From Nitrospina sp. UBA6727 (GTDB lineage: Bacteria > Nitrospinota > Nitrospinia > Nitrospinales > VA-1): a stretch of 64,000 nucleotides of DNA. The notes under the pieces are model-generated. The model was given only the letters and a program-made list of their open reading frames with translations. It did no database searches and was not told the origin of the DNA. Of this stretch, positions 52,672 through 61,801 are shown in pieces (positions within the stretch are counted from its first letter, which is position 1; each line of letters starts with the position of its first letter). Location of the stretch: the NCBI GenBank assembly GCA_002454045.1, contig DKID01000016.1, forward strand, positions 92,211 to 156,210. The letters are read 5' to 3'. A program made the position numbers and the translations under genes.

Positions 52672-52725
52672 CGCGACGTGACGGTGAAGCAACGACAGTG
52701 GCGTGGCGATGAAGCAACGGCGGAT
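52672..52725. repeat. GRY/RYC triplet tract N
   Basis: Degenerate copy in the convergent junction of the parvulin and PIN-DegT genes, with two GGTGAAGCAACGA-like half repeats (GTGACGGTGAAGCAACG and GTGGCGATGAAGCAACG). Confidence 0.5.
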
Positions 52726-54237
52726 TCACTCTCCCAGAAAAAACCGCCGCACCGTTGCGACGACATATTCCTGCTGCCTTCGGTCCACCTCGTGGGAGAT
52801 AGGAAGCGCCAGGGTTTCCTGCGCGGCTTTTTCCGATTCAGGAAAGTCGCCACTTTTGTAGCCCAGAGATTTGAAACATTCCTGCAGGTGGAGCGGAATG
52901 GGATAATAGATTTCGCACCCGATGCGGTTTTCCTCGAGAAAAGTTTTCAGTTCATCCCGGCGGTTTCCGACGCGAAGGACATACTGATTGTAAACATGGC
53001 GGGGAAAAACTTCGGGGGGAAGTTGGACGAACGGAGTCATCGCCGCGTCTTTGAAAAGTTGGTTATAGGTCTGCGCGTTCTGTCTTCTTTGCTCGGTCCA
53101 ATCTTCCAGAAAGTTTAGCTTCGCGCTCACCACATCAGCCTGAATGGCATCCAGACGAAAGTTCCCTCCTGAAATTTTGTGGTAATACTTCCGCGTCGCG
53201 CCATGTACTCTGAGAGCCTGCAACCGTTTGTAAAACTCTTCCGAGTTCGTCGTCACCAATCCGCCGTCGCCAAAACCGCCCAGGTTTTTTGTCGGGAAAA
53301 ATGAGAAGCACCCCATGTCCCCCATCGACCCCGCCGACTTGCCCTTGTACTCGGAACCAATCGCTTGGGCAGAATCTTCAATCACGCGCAAGTTATTTTT
53401 TTCGGCTAGTCGAAGGATGACATCCATATCCGAACATTGCCCGTAAAGATGCACCGGGATAATGGCTTTGGTCTGCGGGGTGATGCAACGCTCAACGTGT
53501 TCGGGTTTGATGTTGAAGGTAACGTCGTTGATGTCCACAAAAACCGGTTTGGCTCCGACGCGAATGATGGAACCCGCCGTCGCAAAAAAAGTGTACGGCG
53601 TGGTAATCACTTCGTCGCCGGGACCAACCTCCAACGCCATCAACGCCATCAGCAACGCATCGGTCCCGGACGAAACCCCGACGGCGTATTTCGTCTGGCA
53701 ATAAGACGCCATCCGCTCTTCCATCTGGGAAACTTTCGCGCCGAGAATAAATTGTCCCGAGCGAATCGTCGCCGCGATTTCCTTTTCTACTGCGTTCAAT
53801 ATTTGGTGATACGAAGCGGTGATATCCAGCAAGCGAACTTCGTTGACCGGCGGCGGGGCATCGAGTTTCTCCTGCAACTGTGCGGGAGTTAGAGCGCTCA
53901 CCGACAAGCCTGAAAATTTTTCCGGGGAAAGTGTGACCACCGCGTCCAATCCGTTCACCTTTATCAAGCGCGACGCCAGCGCCACCGCAAACGGTTGTTC
54001 GTGCCCAAGAGCCAGGTCAATATCGTGAGCGGTGGGAGTCAAAACGGCGAGGCTTCGCAAGAGAGTTTGCAAATCTCCCTCGCGCTTTGAATCCCCCGCC
54101 CCCTGCAAAATAGCGGCGACGGCGGTGGACGCAACCCAACCTTTGCAACGCTTTTGACGATACAGGTTTAACACCGCCGAGTCCGCTAGATTTTCCAACG
54201 CTTGAATCAGGCAATCCGTATCGAAAAGAATCTGCAT
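52726..54237 (-). CDS. PIN domain-DegT/DnrJ/EryC1 aminotransferase fusion
   Basis: A continuous 503-aa frame with two domains. Residues 1-130 look like a PIN ribonuclease fold: MQILFDTDCLI with the first acidic residue, a helical middle, and the closing NGLDAVVTLSPEKFSGLSV typical of PIN C-termini. Residues about 133-503 are a sugar/nucleotide aminotransferase: RSGQFILGAKVSQMEE, GVSSGTDALLMALMAL, ITTPYTFFATAGSI, VHLYGQCSDMD, VIEDSAQAIGS and the PLP lysine in FFPTKNLGGFGDGG (about 320). DegT enzymes aminate nucleotide-sugars. No sugar-biosynthesis genes adjoin it. An unusual fusion; the PIN call rests on motif reading. Confidence 0.85.
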   Translation of the reverse strand: MQILFDTDCLIQALENLADSAVLNLYRQKRCKGWVASTAVAAILQGAGDSKREGDLQTLLRSLAVLTPTAHDIDLALGHEQPFAVALASRLIKVNGLDAVVTLSPEKFSGLSVSALTPAQLQEKLDAPPPVNEVRLLDITASYHQILNAVEKEIAATIRSGQFILGAKVSQMEERMASYCQTKYAVGVSSGTDALLMALMALEVGPGDEVITTPYTFFATAGSIIRVGAKPVFVDINDVTFNIKPEHVERCITPQTKAIIPVHLYGQCSDMDVILRLAEKNNLRVIEDSAQAIGSEYKGKSAGSMGDMGCFSFFPTKNLGGFGDGGLVTTNSEEFYKRLQALRVHGATRKYYHKISGGNFRLDAIQADVVSAKLNFLEDWTEQRRQNAQTYNQLFKDAAMTPFVQLPPEVFPRHVYNQYVLRVGNRRDELKTFLEENRIGCEIYYPIPLHLQECFKSLGYKSGDFPESEKAAQETLALPISHEVDRRQQEYVVATVRRFFLGE

Positions 54238-54347
54238 GAATTAATTTAGGCTCTGTAATTTTTATTGGAAAATATTTCGTCGCGGGCGTTTACTTATGAA
54301 GGCTGCTCATCGCCAACGGCAAATTTCAGGGAGGCTTTTGGCAAAAT

Positions 54348-54629
54348 TCAAAATTGAATTTCCTGACCTAGTTTTTCGCGAAGAATAATCTCCGCCGGAG
54401 TGTAATACTTTTTGTTCACGTTGCATTTTTTACACGCCGGCACCAAGTTCCCGCGCTTGCTTTTTCCGCCGCGGGAAATGGGGACGATATGGTCCATCGT
54501 CAGTTCCGCCACCGTGAACCGACCGCCGCAATAATGACAAATGCCCGCCTGGATTTTTTCCTTCCACCACCGCGATTGGCGCAGTTTGCGAGCCTTGGCT
54601 TTCTCAACTTTGAATTGTTGTTCGTCCAT
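54348..54629 (-). CDS. HNH endonuclease-like protein
   Basis: A 93-aa protein with a beta-beta-alpha metal fold: CHYCGGRFTVAELTMDHIVPISRGGKSKRGNLVPACKKCN, i.e. paired CxxC zinc sites flanking DHIVP. (Key parts: CHYC, MDHIVPISRGG, CKKCN.) It is a standalone small HNH nuclease with an Arg/Lys-rich start; biological role unknown. ATG 54629 lies 8 nt after the DUF1566 stop, suggesting co-translation; no clear ribosome-binding site of its own. Confidence 0.85.
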   Translation of the reverse strand: MDEQQFKVEKAKARKLRQSRWWKEKIQAGICHYCGGRFTVAELTMDHIVPISRGGKSKRGNLVPACKKCNVNKKYYTPAEIILREKLGQEIQF

Positions 54630-54636
54630 ATTTGTA

Positions 54637-55104
54637 TCAGGAACCCGTGACTGCTTTTGCCCAGACCGAGTCAATCATCAACCGCGGCCGCCAATTATTC
54701 CGCACCGCCCGGACGGTTCCTTGCAAACTCCCTTTGGGATACCAATGAATATCTCCCATGTCAAACTCGAATCCCAGCGCGGCGGACAGCCGAGTCTTAC
54801 TGGTCCAAAAACAACTGCCGTAACTGAATTCAAAAACCGGGTCGATATGGAGAATAAATGTTTTGCCGCGAGACTGGAACGGCTTGGCAATTTCGTACAG
54901 GCTCTGAATTTCAAGCCGTCCCGGAAGACGCCAATCATCGTAGTTCGCCAATTTTTCCCGGTTTAGTTTGCGAATATAATTTTGGGCATCGTACCAACTG
55001 ATGTTGTTGCCCGTCTCCACATAGGCATAACTCGTCTGCCACATCAACCCCGTGCGAACATCCGATATCGTCCTGTCGCCATGCTCGATAAACCGTTGCT
55101 CCAT
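54637..55104 (-). CDS. DUF1566 (Lcl C-terminal) domain protein
   Basis: A 155-aa protein opening RFIEHGDRTISDVRTGLMWQ, the classic DUF1566 start (dngDGTVtDn.TGLMW). It continues with WYDAQNYIRKLN, YDDWRLPGRLEIQSLYE, FWTSKTRL and VRAVRN. The fold is a C-type-lectin-like sheet often found on secreted or surface proteins, but no signal peptide is visible here. Function unknown. Encoded 8 nt upstream of the HNH gene. Confidence 0.88.
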   Translation of the reverse strand: MEQRFIEHGDRTISDVRTGLMWQTSYAYVETGNNISWYDAQNYIRKLNREKLANYDDWRLPGRLEIQSLYEIAKPFQSRGKTFILHIDPVFEFSYGSCFWTSKTRLSAALGFEFDMGDIHWYPKGSLQGTVRAVRNNWRPRLMIDSVWAKAVTGS

Positions 55105-55149
55105 AACTCACCAAAAGTTGGCATTGTAGCAGAATGTGCCAGCGCGAAC

Positions 55150-55255
55150 AGATACCCCCGTGCCGTCGCCACCGTCATCGCACCGCCGTCATCATCGACG
55201 CCGTCGCCGTCGCGGCCATCGTCACCGTCGCCCGCACTTTCGCGCCAGCGGCTTC
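55150..55255. repeat. RYC triplet tract O (longest copy)
   Basis: About 100 bp of plus-strand triplets GCC/GTC/ACC/ATC with few interruptions (GCACC, GACGCC, GCGGCC), between the DUF1566 start and the queF stop. RYC is antisense to both flanking genes. A continuous Ala/Val/Thr/Ile or Pro/Ser or Arg/His peptide is readable in the three frames, but none has a start and ribosome-binding site. Confidence 0.75.
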
Positions 55256-55268
55256 CCGCCGTGATGCA

Positions 55269-55652
55269 TCATTGCGCGCTGCGGCGGCGCGTGGCGGATT
55301 TTTTGGCTTGGTGTTCCACCGTAACCGTGGTGTGGATTCCGCCGCGGACATTAAAATCGCCGACAATTTTCATCGTCCGCGGCTGGCATGCGGATACCAG
55401 ATCATCCAAAATAATGTTGGTTAGTTTTTCGTGAAACCCGCCTTCGTTCCGGTACGACGTCAGATAAACCTTCAATGATTTTAATTCCACGCACAATTTG
55501 TTTGGAACGTAACTGATGCGCAGAGTGGCAAAATCCGGTTGCCCAGTTTTGGGACACAGACAGGTGAATTCCGGGCACTCCATTTCGACGGCGTAATCCC
55601 TGCCCGGGAACGGATTCGGGAAGGTTTCAATCTGCGAAAACTTTTTTTTCAT
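55269..55652 (-). CDS. queF: 7-cyano-7-deazaguanine reductase QueF
   Basis: A 127-aa single-domain (type I, tunnelling-fold) QueF. It reduces preQ0 to preQ1 with NADPH for queuosine. [19 protein letters not shown] contains the catalytic Cys and Asp (about residues 31-39), and [21 protein letters not shown] (about 56-76) the family ESLKLY..SfRn..gFhE motif. (Key part: [17 protein letters not shown].) Its C-terminus is extended by basic residues next to an RYC tract. ATG 55652 has GAGGGA 5 nt upstream. Other que genes are elsewhere. Confidence 0.95.
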   Translation of the reverse strand: MKKKFSQIETFPNPFPGRDYAVEMECPEFTCLCPKTGQPDFATLRISYVPNKLCVELKSLKVYLTSYRNEGGFHEKLTNIILDDLVSACQPRTMKIVGDFNVRGGIHTTVTVEHQAKKSATRRRSAQ

Positions 55653-55697
55653 GGCGTCCCTCATATATTTTGGCGGTGATTTTTTTTCGGAAAGACC

Positions 55698-55725
55698 TTG
55701 CTTTTTGGTATCAGGATTTTATACA
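55698..55725 (+). promoter_or_regulatory. Promoter of groES-groEL
   Basis: TTGCTT at 55698-55703 and TATACA at 55720-55725, spacer 16 nt, with the CIRCE element beginning four bases after the -10, i.e. at the expected transcription start. Confidence 0.6.
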
Positions 55726-55728
55726 CTA

Positions 55729-55755
55729 TCAGCACTTACACACAGAGAGTGCCAA
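55729..55755 (+). promoter_or_regulatory. CIRCE operator (HrcA site)
   Basis: TCAGCACTT, nine bases, GAGTGCCAA: 7/9 and 8/9 matches to the TTAGCACTC-N9-GAGTGCTAA consensus with the exact N9 spacing. It implies HrcA-mediated heat-shock repression of groESL, although hrcA itself is not in the window. Confidence 0.88.
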
Positions 55756-55774
55756 AAGCTCAAAAACTTAAGCC

Positions 55775-55805
55775 GAGCCTTTCTCCGCGCAGGAGAATAA
55801 GGCTC
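55775..55805 (+). promoter_or_regulatory. Strong hairpin in the groESL leader
   Basis: GAGCCTT-TCTCC, loop GCGCA, GGAGA-ATA-AGGCTC: a 12-bp stem with a small bulge, followed by TTAATTTTAATG. It lies in the 5' leader about 107 nt before groES. It could be a leader terminator or attenuator, or an mRNA-stabilising hairpin. Confidence 0.5.
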
Positions 55806-55912
55806 TTAATTTTAATGAGTTAAAGATTTTTTTCGAGCAGATTGATGCCAGACCGCGTTGGTCCTTTCAAACAAAATCTAATTTGAGTGTAACATTACTT
55901 CAAGGAGTCCAT

Positions 55913-56200
55913 ATGAAAATCCGACCATTGCATGACCGTATTCTAGTTCAACCCATTCTGGAAAAGGAAGTTCGAAAAGGCGGAATCATCATCCCCGACT
56001 CAGCCAAAGAAAAACCCATCGAAGGGCGGGTGAAGGCTGTAGGCAAAGGGAAAGTTGACGACAACGGCAAGCCGGTCAAGATGGAAGTAAAGGTGGGCGA
56101 CAAAATCCTTTACAGCAAATACGGCGGCACGGAAATCAAGTTTGACGGGGGAGAATACCTGCTGATGCGCGAAGACGACGTGTTGGCAATCGTAGGGTAA
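55913..56200 (+). CDS. groES: Co-chaperonin GroES
   Basis: A 95-aa lid subunit. MKIRPLHDRILVQPI at the start, the mobile loop KGGIIIPDSAKEKP (about 22-35) that docks on GroEL, and GGTEIKFDGGEYLLMREDDVLAI at the end. (Key parts: KGGIIIPDSAKEKP; REDDVLAI.) ATG 55913 has AAGGAG at 55902-55907. Followed by groEL after 71 nt. Confidence 0.98.
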   Translation: MKIRPLHDRILVQPILEKEVRKGGIIIPDSAKEKPIEGRVKAVGKGKVDDNGKPVKMEVKVGDKILYSKYGGTEIKFDGGEYLLMREDDVLAIVG

Positions 56201-56250
56201 ATCGCCACCGCAACTATATTAACGACAAAATCATTCACCTCTCTTGCTAG

Positions 56251-57933
<1,683 letters not shown>

Positions 57934-57963
57934 TTCCCCGCTGCCGAAGTACGCCAAAACATA

Positions 57964-58004
57964 AACCGGCTCCCTCGCCGCGCGCGGGGGCGCCGGTTTT
58001 TTTT
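57964..58004 (+). terminator. Rho-independent terminator after groEL
   Basis: AACCGGC at 57964-57970 pairs with GCCGGTT at 57992-57998, enclosing a GC-rich inner stem (CCTCGC/GCGGGGG), followed by TTTTTTTTG. Lies 30 nt after the groEL stop. Confidence 0.88.
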
Positions 58005-58094
58005 GTACCAACGATGATGGTTGACAGCCCGCCACGCTACCAATATCATCGCAACCGATAATCACGAAGCCACCACAAAAACCATTGCCCGCCG

Positions 58095-59282
58095 ATGAAC
58101 CGCGCCGTCGCTGGAATCAACCATCTACTTTCCCAACCCGAAAAATATCTTCGCGGCAAAACCGTCGCGCTCATCGTCAACCACACCAGTTTGGCGGACG
58201 ACGGCAAACACTCCATCTCGCATTTTCAATCCCATCCCACCTTCGCGTTGCAAGCGTTGTTCGCCCCCGAGCACGGACTACACGGCACGGCGCAGGACAT
58301 GGTTCCCGTCGCGAACGAAGTGGACCCGCTGTCCGGCTTGCGCATAAAAAGTTTGTACGGGCGGAACGAAAATTCGCTCGTCCCCGACCCGGCGGCGTTG
58401 CGCAACATCGACAATCTCGTTTTCGATATTCAGGACATCGGCGCCCGCTACTACACTTTCATCTACACGATGGCAAACTGCATGCGCGCTTGCAAACAAG
58501 CCGGCACGCGGATGGTGGTTTGCGACCGCCCCAATCCCATAAACGGCGTTGCGGTGGAAGGCAATCTGGTCGGCGAAAATTGGCGTTCCTTCGTGGGACA
58601 ATATCCCCTACCCAACCGCCACGGCATGACCGCGGGGGAACTCGCCCGCCTGTTCAACGAGCACGGCGGTATCCATTGCGACCTGCGAGTCGTCCCCGTG
58701 ACCGGCTGGAAGCGCGAGATGTGGCACGACCAAACGGGGATGATTTGGACGCCGCCGTCGCCCAATATGCCGACCCTGACAACCGCCACCGCGTACCCGG
58801 GAACGTGCCTGATTGAGGGCACCTTGCTTTCGGAAGGACGCGGCACCGCGTTGCCCTTCGAACAAATCGGCGCGCCGTTCATCGACCCACACAAACTGCG
58901 CGCGCGGCTTGCGGAAGATTCCCGCCACCTGCCAGGCGTGTATTTTCGTCCGCAATATTTCACGCCGCAGTTTCAGAAACACGCCGGCGAAGTTTGCGCG
59001 GGGCTGCAGTTCCACATCACCGACCGCGACCGATTCAAACCGTTGCTCGCAACCGTGGCGTTGCTCCGCGCCGTCGCCGAAATTTATCCCGACCAATTGC
59101 GCTGGAGAACCGAGCCCTACGAATTCGTCAGCGACCGTCCCGCCATCGACTTGCTATACGGCAACGCGAGTTTGCGCGAAACTATTTTCGCGGCGGATTT
59201 TTCTTTGGAAGCGTTGGAAAATTCATGGCGGGAGGAAGCGGCGTCCTTCCTGCCCGTGCGGCAGGAATACCTGATTTATTGA
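58095..59282 (+). CDS. namZ: Exo-beta-N-acetylmuramidase NamZ (DUF1343)
   Basis: A 395-aa protein. Family marks: VALIVNHTSL (about 24), LFAPEHGLHGTAQDM (about 55), SLYGRN, LVFDIQDIGARYYTFIYTM (about 115), VVCDRPNPINGVAVEGNLV (about 140) and NRHGMTAGELARLFNEHG. It would remove MurNAc from peptidoglycan fragments for recycling. Characterised members are exported, but no signal peptide is seen here, so it may act on imported muropeptides in the cytosol. The ATG has no clear ribosome-binding site. Codon use like neighbours. Confidence 0.9.
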   Translation: MNRAVAGINHLLSQPEKYLRGKTVALIVNHTSLADDGKHSISHFQSHPTFALQALFAPEHGLHGTAQDMVPVANEVDPLSGLRIKSLYGRNENSLVPDPAALRNIDNLVFDIQDIGARYYTFIYTMANCMRACKQAGTRMVVCDRPNPINGVAVEGNLVGENWRSFVGQYPLPNRHGMTAGELARLFNEHGGIHCDLRVVPVTGWKREMWHDQTGMIWTPPSPNMPTLTTATAYPGTCLIEGTLLSEGRGTALPFEQIGAPFIDPHKLRARLAEDSRHLPGVYFRPQYFTPQFQKHAGEVCAGLQFHITDRDRFKPLLATVALLRAVAEIYPDQLRWRTEPYEFVSDRPAIDLLYGNASLRETIFAADFSLEALENSWREEAASFLPVRQEYLIY

Positions 59283-59293
59283 CGCGGGAAAAG

Positions 59294-59353
59294 AATCGCC
59301 GTCGCCGCCGTCATCCCCTCCCCGCGCGCCGCGTCGCCGTCATCTTTCCCGCG
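59294..59353. repeat. RYC triplet tract Q
   Basis: Plus-strand GCC/GTC/ATC triplets with a CCCC interruption, beginning 11 nt after the namZ stop and ending about 60 nt before yqeY. RYC in the sense of both flanking genes. Confidence 0.6.
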
Positions 59354-59413
59354 GCTATTGACAAAACCCGAGTCGGTCATTATATTTCCACTTTTGTTTG
59401 GCGGAGGAAGTTC

Positions 59414-59860
59414 GTGACTTTGAAGGACAAACTTCTTGCAGATATGAAAGAGGCTCTTAAATCCAGAGATTCGCTCCGACTCAACACCATCCGCAGCGTG
59501 ATTGCCGCCGTCAAAAATCAGGAGATCCACCTTCTTCGCAAAGAACTTGACGACGATGAAATCCTGTCCCTAGTTTCCCGCGAAGTTAAAAAAAGAAAAG
59601 AGGCGGCCGCCCTTTTCCAACAAGGGGGACGCACGGATTTGATGGAAAAAGAAAAACAGGAGCACGCGATTCTGCAAGCCTATTTGCCGGAGCAAGTTTC
59701 GGAAGACGATTTGCGCAAAAGAATCCAAGAAGTGGTCGCGGAAACCAAAGCCGAAGGGATGAAAGACTTGGGGCAAATCATGAAAATCCTAGTCCCCGAA
59801 TTCAAAGGCAAAGCGGACAACGGCCTCATCAAAAACTTGGCGGGGGAATATTTGAATTAA
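59414..59860 (+). CDS. yqeY: GatB/YqeY domain protein
   Basis: A 148-aa helical protein of the YqeY family, related to the tRNA-binding tail of GatB. It shows LLADMKEALKSRDSLRLNTIRSVIAAVKNQEI at the start (key LKSRDSLRLNTIR), SREVKKRKEAAALFQQGGR and ILQAYLPEQVSEDDL, with MKDLGQIMKILVPEFKGKADNGLI near the end. Start is GTG 59414, with GGAGGAAG 4-11 nt upstream. A role in tRNA-linked amidation is only inferred. It is often found before dnaG, as here. Confidence 0.92.
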   Translation: MTLKDKLLADMKEALKSRDSLRLNTIRSVIAAVKNQEIHLLRKELDDDEILSLVSREVKKRKEAAALFQQGGRTDLMEKEKQEHAILQAYLPEQVSEDDLRKRIQEVVAETKAEGMKDLGQIMKILVPEFKGKADNGLIKNLAGEYLN

Positions 59861-59885
59861 AACCGCGGCGTGCATCATCGCTCCA

Positions 59886-59912
59886 GCGGCGCGACGATGA
59901 CGGCGGCGGACA
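59886..59912. repeat. GRY triplet tract R
   Basis: Short plus-strand GAC/GAT/GGC run between yqeY and dnaG, containing an in-frame ATG at 59897 that could be mistaken for the dnaG start. Confidence 0.45.
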
Positions 59913-59983
59913 AAACCCGTTACCCTTATAAAATCTATCGCTCTTCATTGCGGCGAGTTCTGCCAACACGATTTGTTACTACT

Positions 59984-61756
59984 TTGAAAACTTCAATACC
60001 CACCAACATCATCGATGAGATTCGCGACCGCACCGATATCGTCGCGGTAATTTCGGAGCATGTCGTCCTGAAAAAAGTCGGCGGAAATTTCAAAGGACTT
60101 TGCCCCTTTCATTCCGAAAAAACCCCGTCCTTTTCGGTCAGTTCGGAAAAACGGATTTATCATTGTTTCGGCTGCGGCGTCGGCGGCAACGCTTTCAAGT
60201 TCATCATGGAAACGCAGAGCATTTCCTTCGTGGACGCAGTCAAGCATCTTGCCGAACGCGCCGGCATTCCCCTGCCCAAAAACGCCGCGAACCATCGTCC
60301 CGACCCCAAGCAAGAAGAGCGCGACGACCTACGAAAAATCAACGAAGCGGCGGCGCGATATTTTCATTCCTTGCTGGAACATCCGGAGGACGGATTGAAG
60401 GCGAGAAATTATTTGCGCGACCGTCACTTCGAACCGGAGATTTTGCGCCGCTACCGAGTCGGTTGGTCGGCGCCGACATGGCAAGGTTTGCTCGATCACG
60501 TTCGGCGGAAAAGTTCCATCCCCGTGGAACGGCTCGTGCGGTCGGGGCTGGTCGTCCAGAAGGAAAATAGTTCCAACACTTACGACCGTTTCCGCGGTCG
60601 CGTGATTTTTCCGATCAAGGACCTCCACGGAAGCGTCGTCGGTTTTGGCGGCCGCACCGTCGCCGAGGAAGACCAGCCCAAATATCTCAACTCGCCCGAA
60701 ACAATTCTCTATCAAAAAGGCGCGACGCTTTTCGGCATGGACGAAGCGAAACACGCCATCCGCAAGGAAAATCAGGTCATCCTCGTGGAAGGATACTTCG
60801 ACCAAATGCGGGCGGTACAACATGGAATCGACAACGTAGTCGCCACCTGCGGAACCGCGTTGACAGCCAAGCAGGCGGGGATGTTGCGCAACTACGCGGA
60901 AACCGCCATCCTAGTTTTCGACGCCGACCCCGCGGGAAAGTCCGCCGCCGATAAAGGATTTGACGTCCTGCTTGAACATGGATTGAATGTGAAAATCGTA
61001 GTCCTGCCCGAAGGTCACGACCCGGACTCGTTCATTCACGAACACGGCGACGAAAAATTTCTGGAAAAAATCCGCAACGCAAAACCCTTCGTCGAATCTT
61101 ACATTGACGCGATGGTGCAGGAAGCGTCCGACAAAACTCCCGCGGACAAAGTTAAAATGGCGAACCAGATTCTTCCGTTGCTGGCAAAAATCAAAAACAA
61201 CGTGGAGCGAACCATCTGGTTGGAAAAGTTTACCAGCGCGACCGGCATTGACGATTTGGCTTTTTTGAAAGAATTGAAAAAAGCTTTTTCCCAAAGACAA
61301 ACTCGGTTGGCTGAAACAGAAAACGATTCCGTCGCGCTTCTAAATCTGGAGAAACATTTAGTGCAGTTGATTTTTTCCGATGAAGAAACCGCGCGCGCCG
61401 TTCTTCTGGAATTGGAACCGGAAGAATTTTCGGACCCCGCTTTGAGAACCATCGCCCAAACCTGTCGGCAAAAACTCAATGCGGGCGCGGCGTTGCGATT
61501 AGACCAACTCCTCGACGAAACCGAAGACCCGTCCATCAAAAATATTTTATCCCGATTAGGATTGGAGCCTTTAGAATTTGACACGCCCGCAAGAACCGTC
61601 AAGGAATGCATCCGAAAATTTAAAGACGTTCGCCTTAAATCCGAAATCAAAAGTATGAAGTTACAACGCCTCAACGCCGTCAACTCGGGACAAGTCGAGC
61701 GGTCGCGGGAATTGGGAGCGCAACTTAACGAAATGTATTCAGCCCTAATCCACTAG
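59984..61756 (+). CDS. dnaG: DNA primase DnaG
   Basis: A 590-aa primase (from the chosen TTG). N-terminal zinc finger CPFHSEKTPSF...HCFGCG (about 38-64) of the CHC2 type, helix AVKHLAERAGIPLP, and the TOPRIM domain with ILVEGYFDQMRAVQHG (about 265), ATCGTALTAKQ and LVFDADPAGKSAADKG (about 310). A helicase-binding C-terminus ends the protein. Conserved sequence begins IPTNIIDEIRDRTDIVAVI, so TTG 59984 fits best. ATG 59897 and ATG 59870 would add about 29-38 unconserved residues and lie at or before a TATAAA-like -10 near 59929. Confidence 0.95.
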   Translation: MKTSIPTNIIDEIRDRTDIVAVISEHVVLKKVGGNFKGLCPFHSEKTPSFSVSSEKRIYHCFGCGVGGNAFKFIMETQSISFVDAVKHLAERAGIPLPKNAANHRPDPKQEERDDLRKINEAAARYFHSLLEHPEDGLKARNYLRDRHFEPEILRRYRVGWSAPTWQGLLDHVRRKSSIPVERLVRSGLVVQKENSSNTYDRFRGRVIFPIKDLHGSVVGFGGRTVAEEDQPKYLNSPETILYQKGATLFGMDEAKHAIRKENQVILVEGYFDQMRAVQHGIDNVVATCGTALTAKQAGMLRNYAETAILVFDADPAGKSAADKGFDVLLEHGLNVKIVVLPEGHDPDSFIHEHGDEKFLEKIRNAKPFVESYIDAMVQEASDKTPADKVKMANQILPLLAKIKNNVERTIWLEKFTSATGIDDLAFLKELKKAFSQRQTRLAETENDSVALLNLEKHLVQLIFSDEETARAVLLELEPEEFSDPALRTIAQTCRQKLNAGAALRLDQLLDETEDPSIKNILSRLGLEPLEFDTPARTVKECIRKFKDVRLKSEIKSMKLQRLNAVNSGQVERSRELGAQLNEMYSALIH

Positions 61757-61801
61757 TTCAACCCAAACACAAACCCTTCGCATATAGGAGAACTCAACCA
61801 G

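Noticed and set aside
55150..55255. Possible CRISPR or tandem-repeat array
   Set aside because: Units are 3 bp, their order is not repeated, and there are no spacers, so it is neither a CRISPR array nor a classical satellite.
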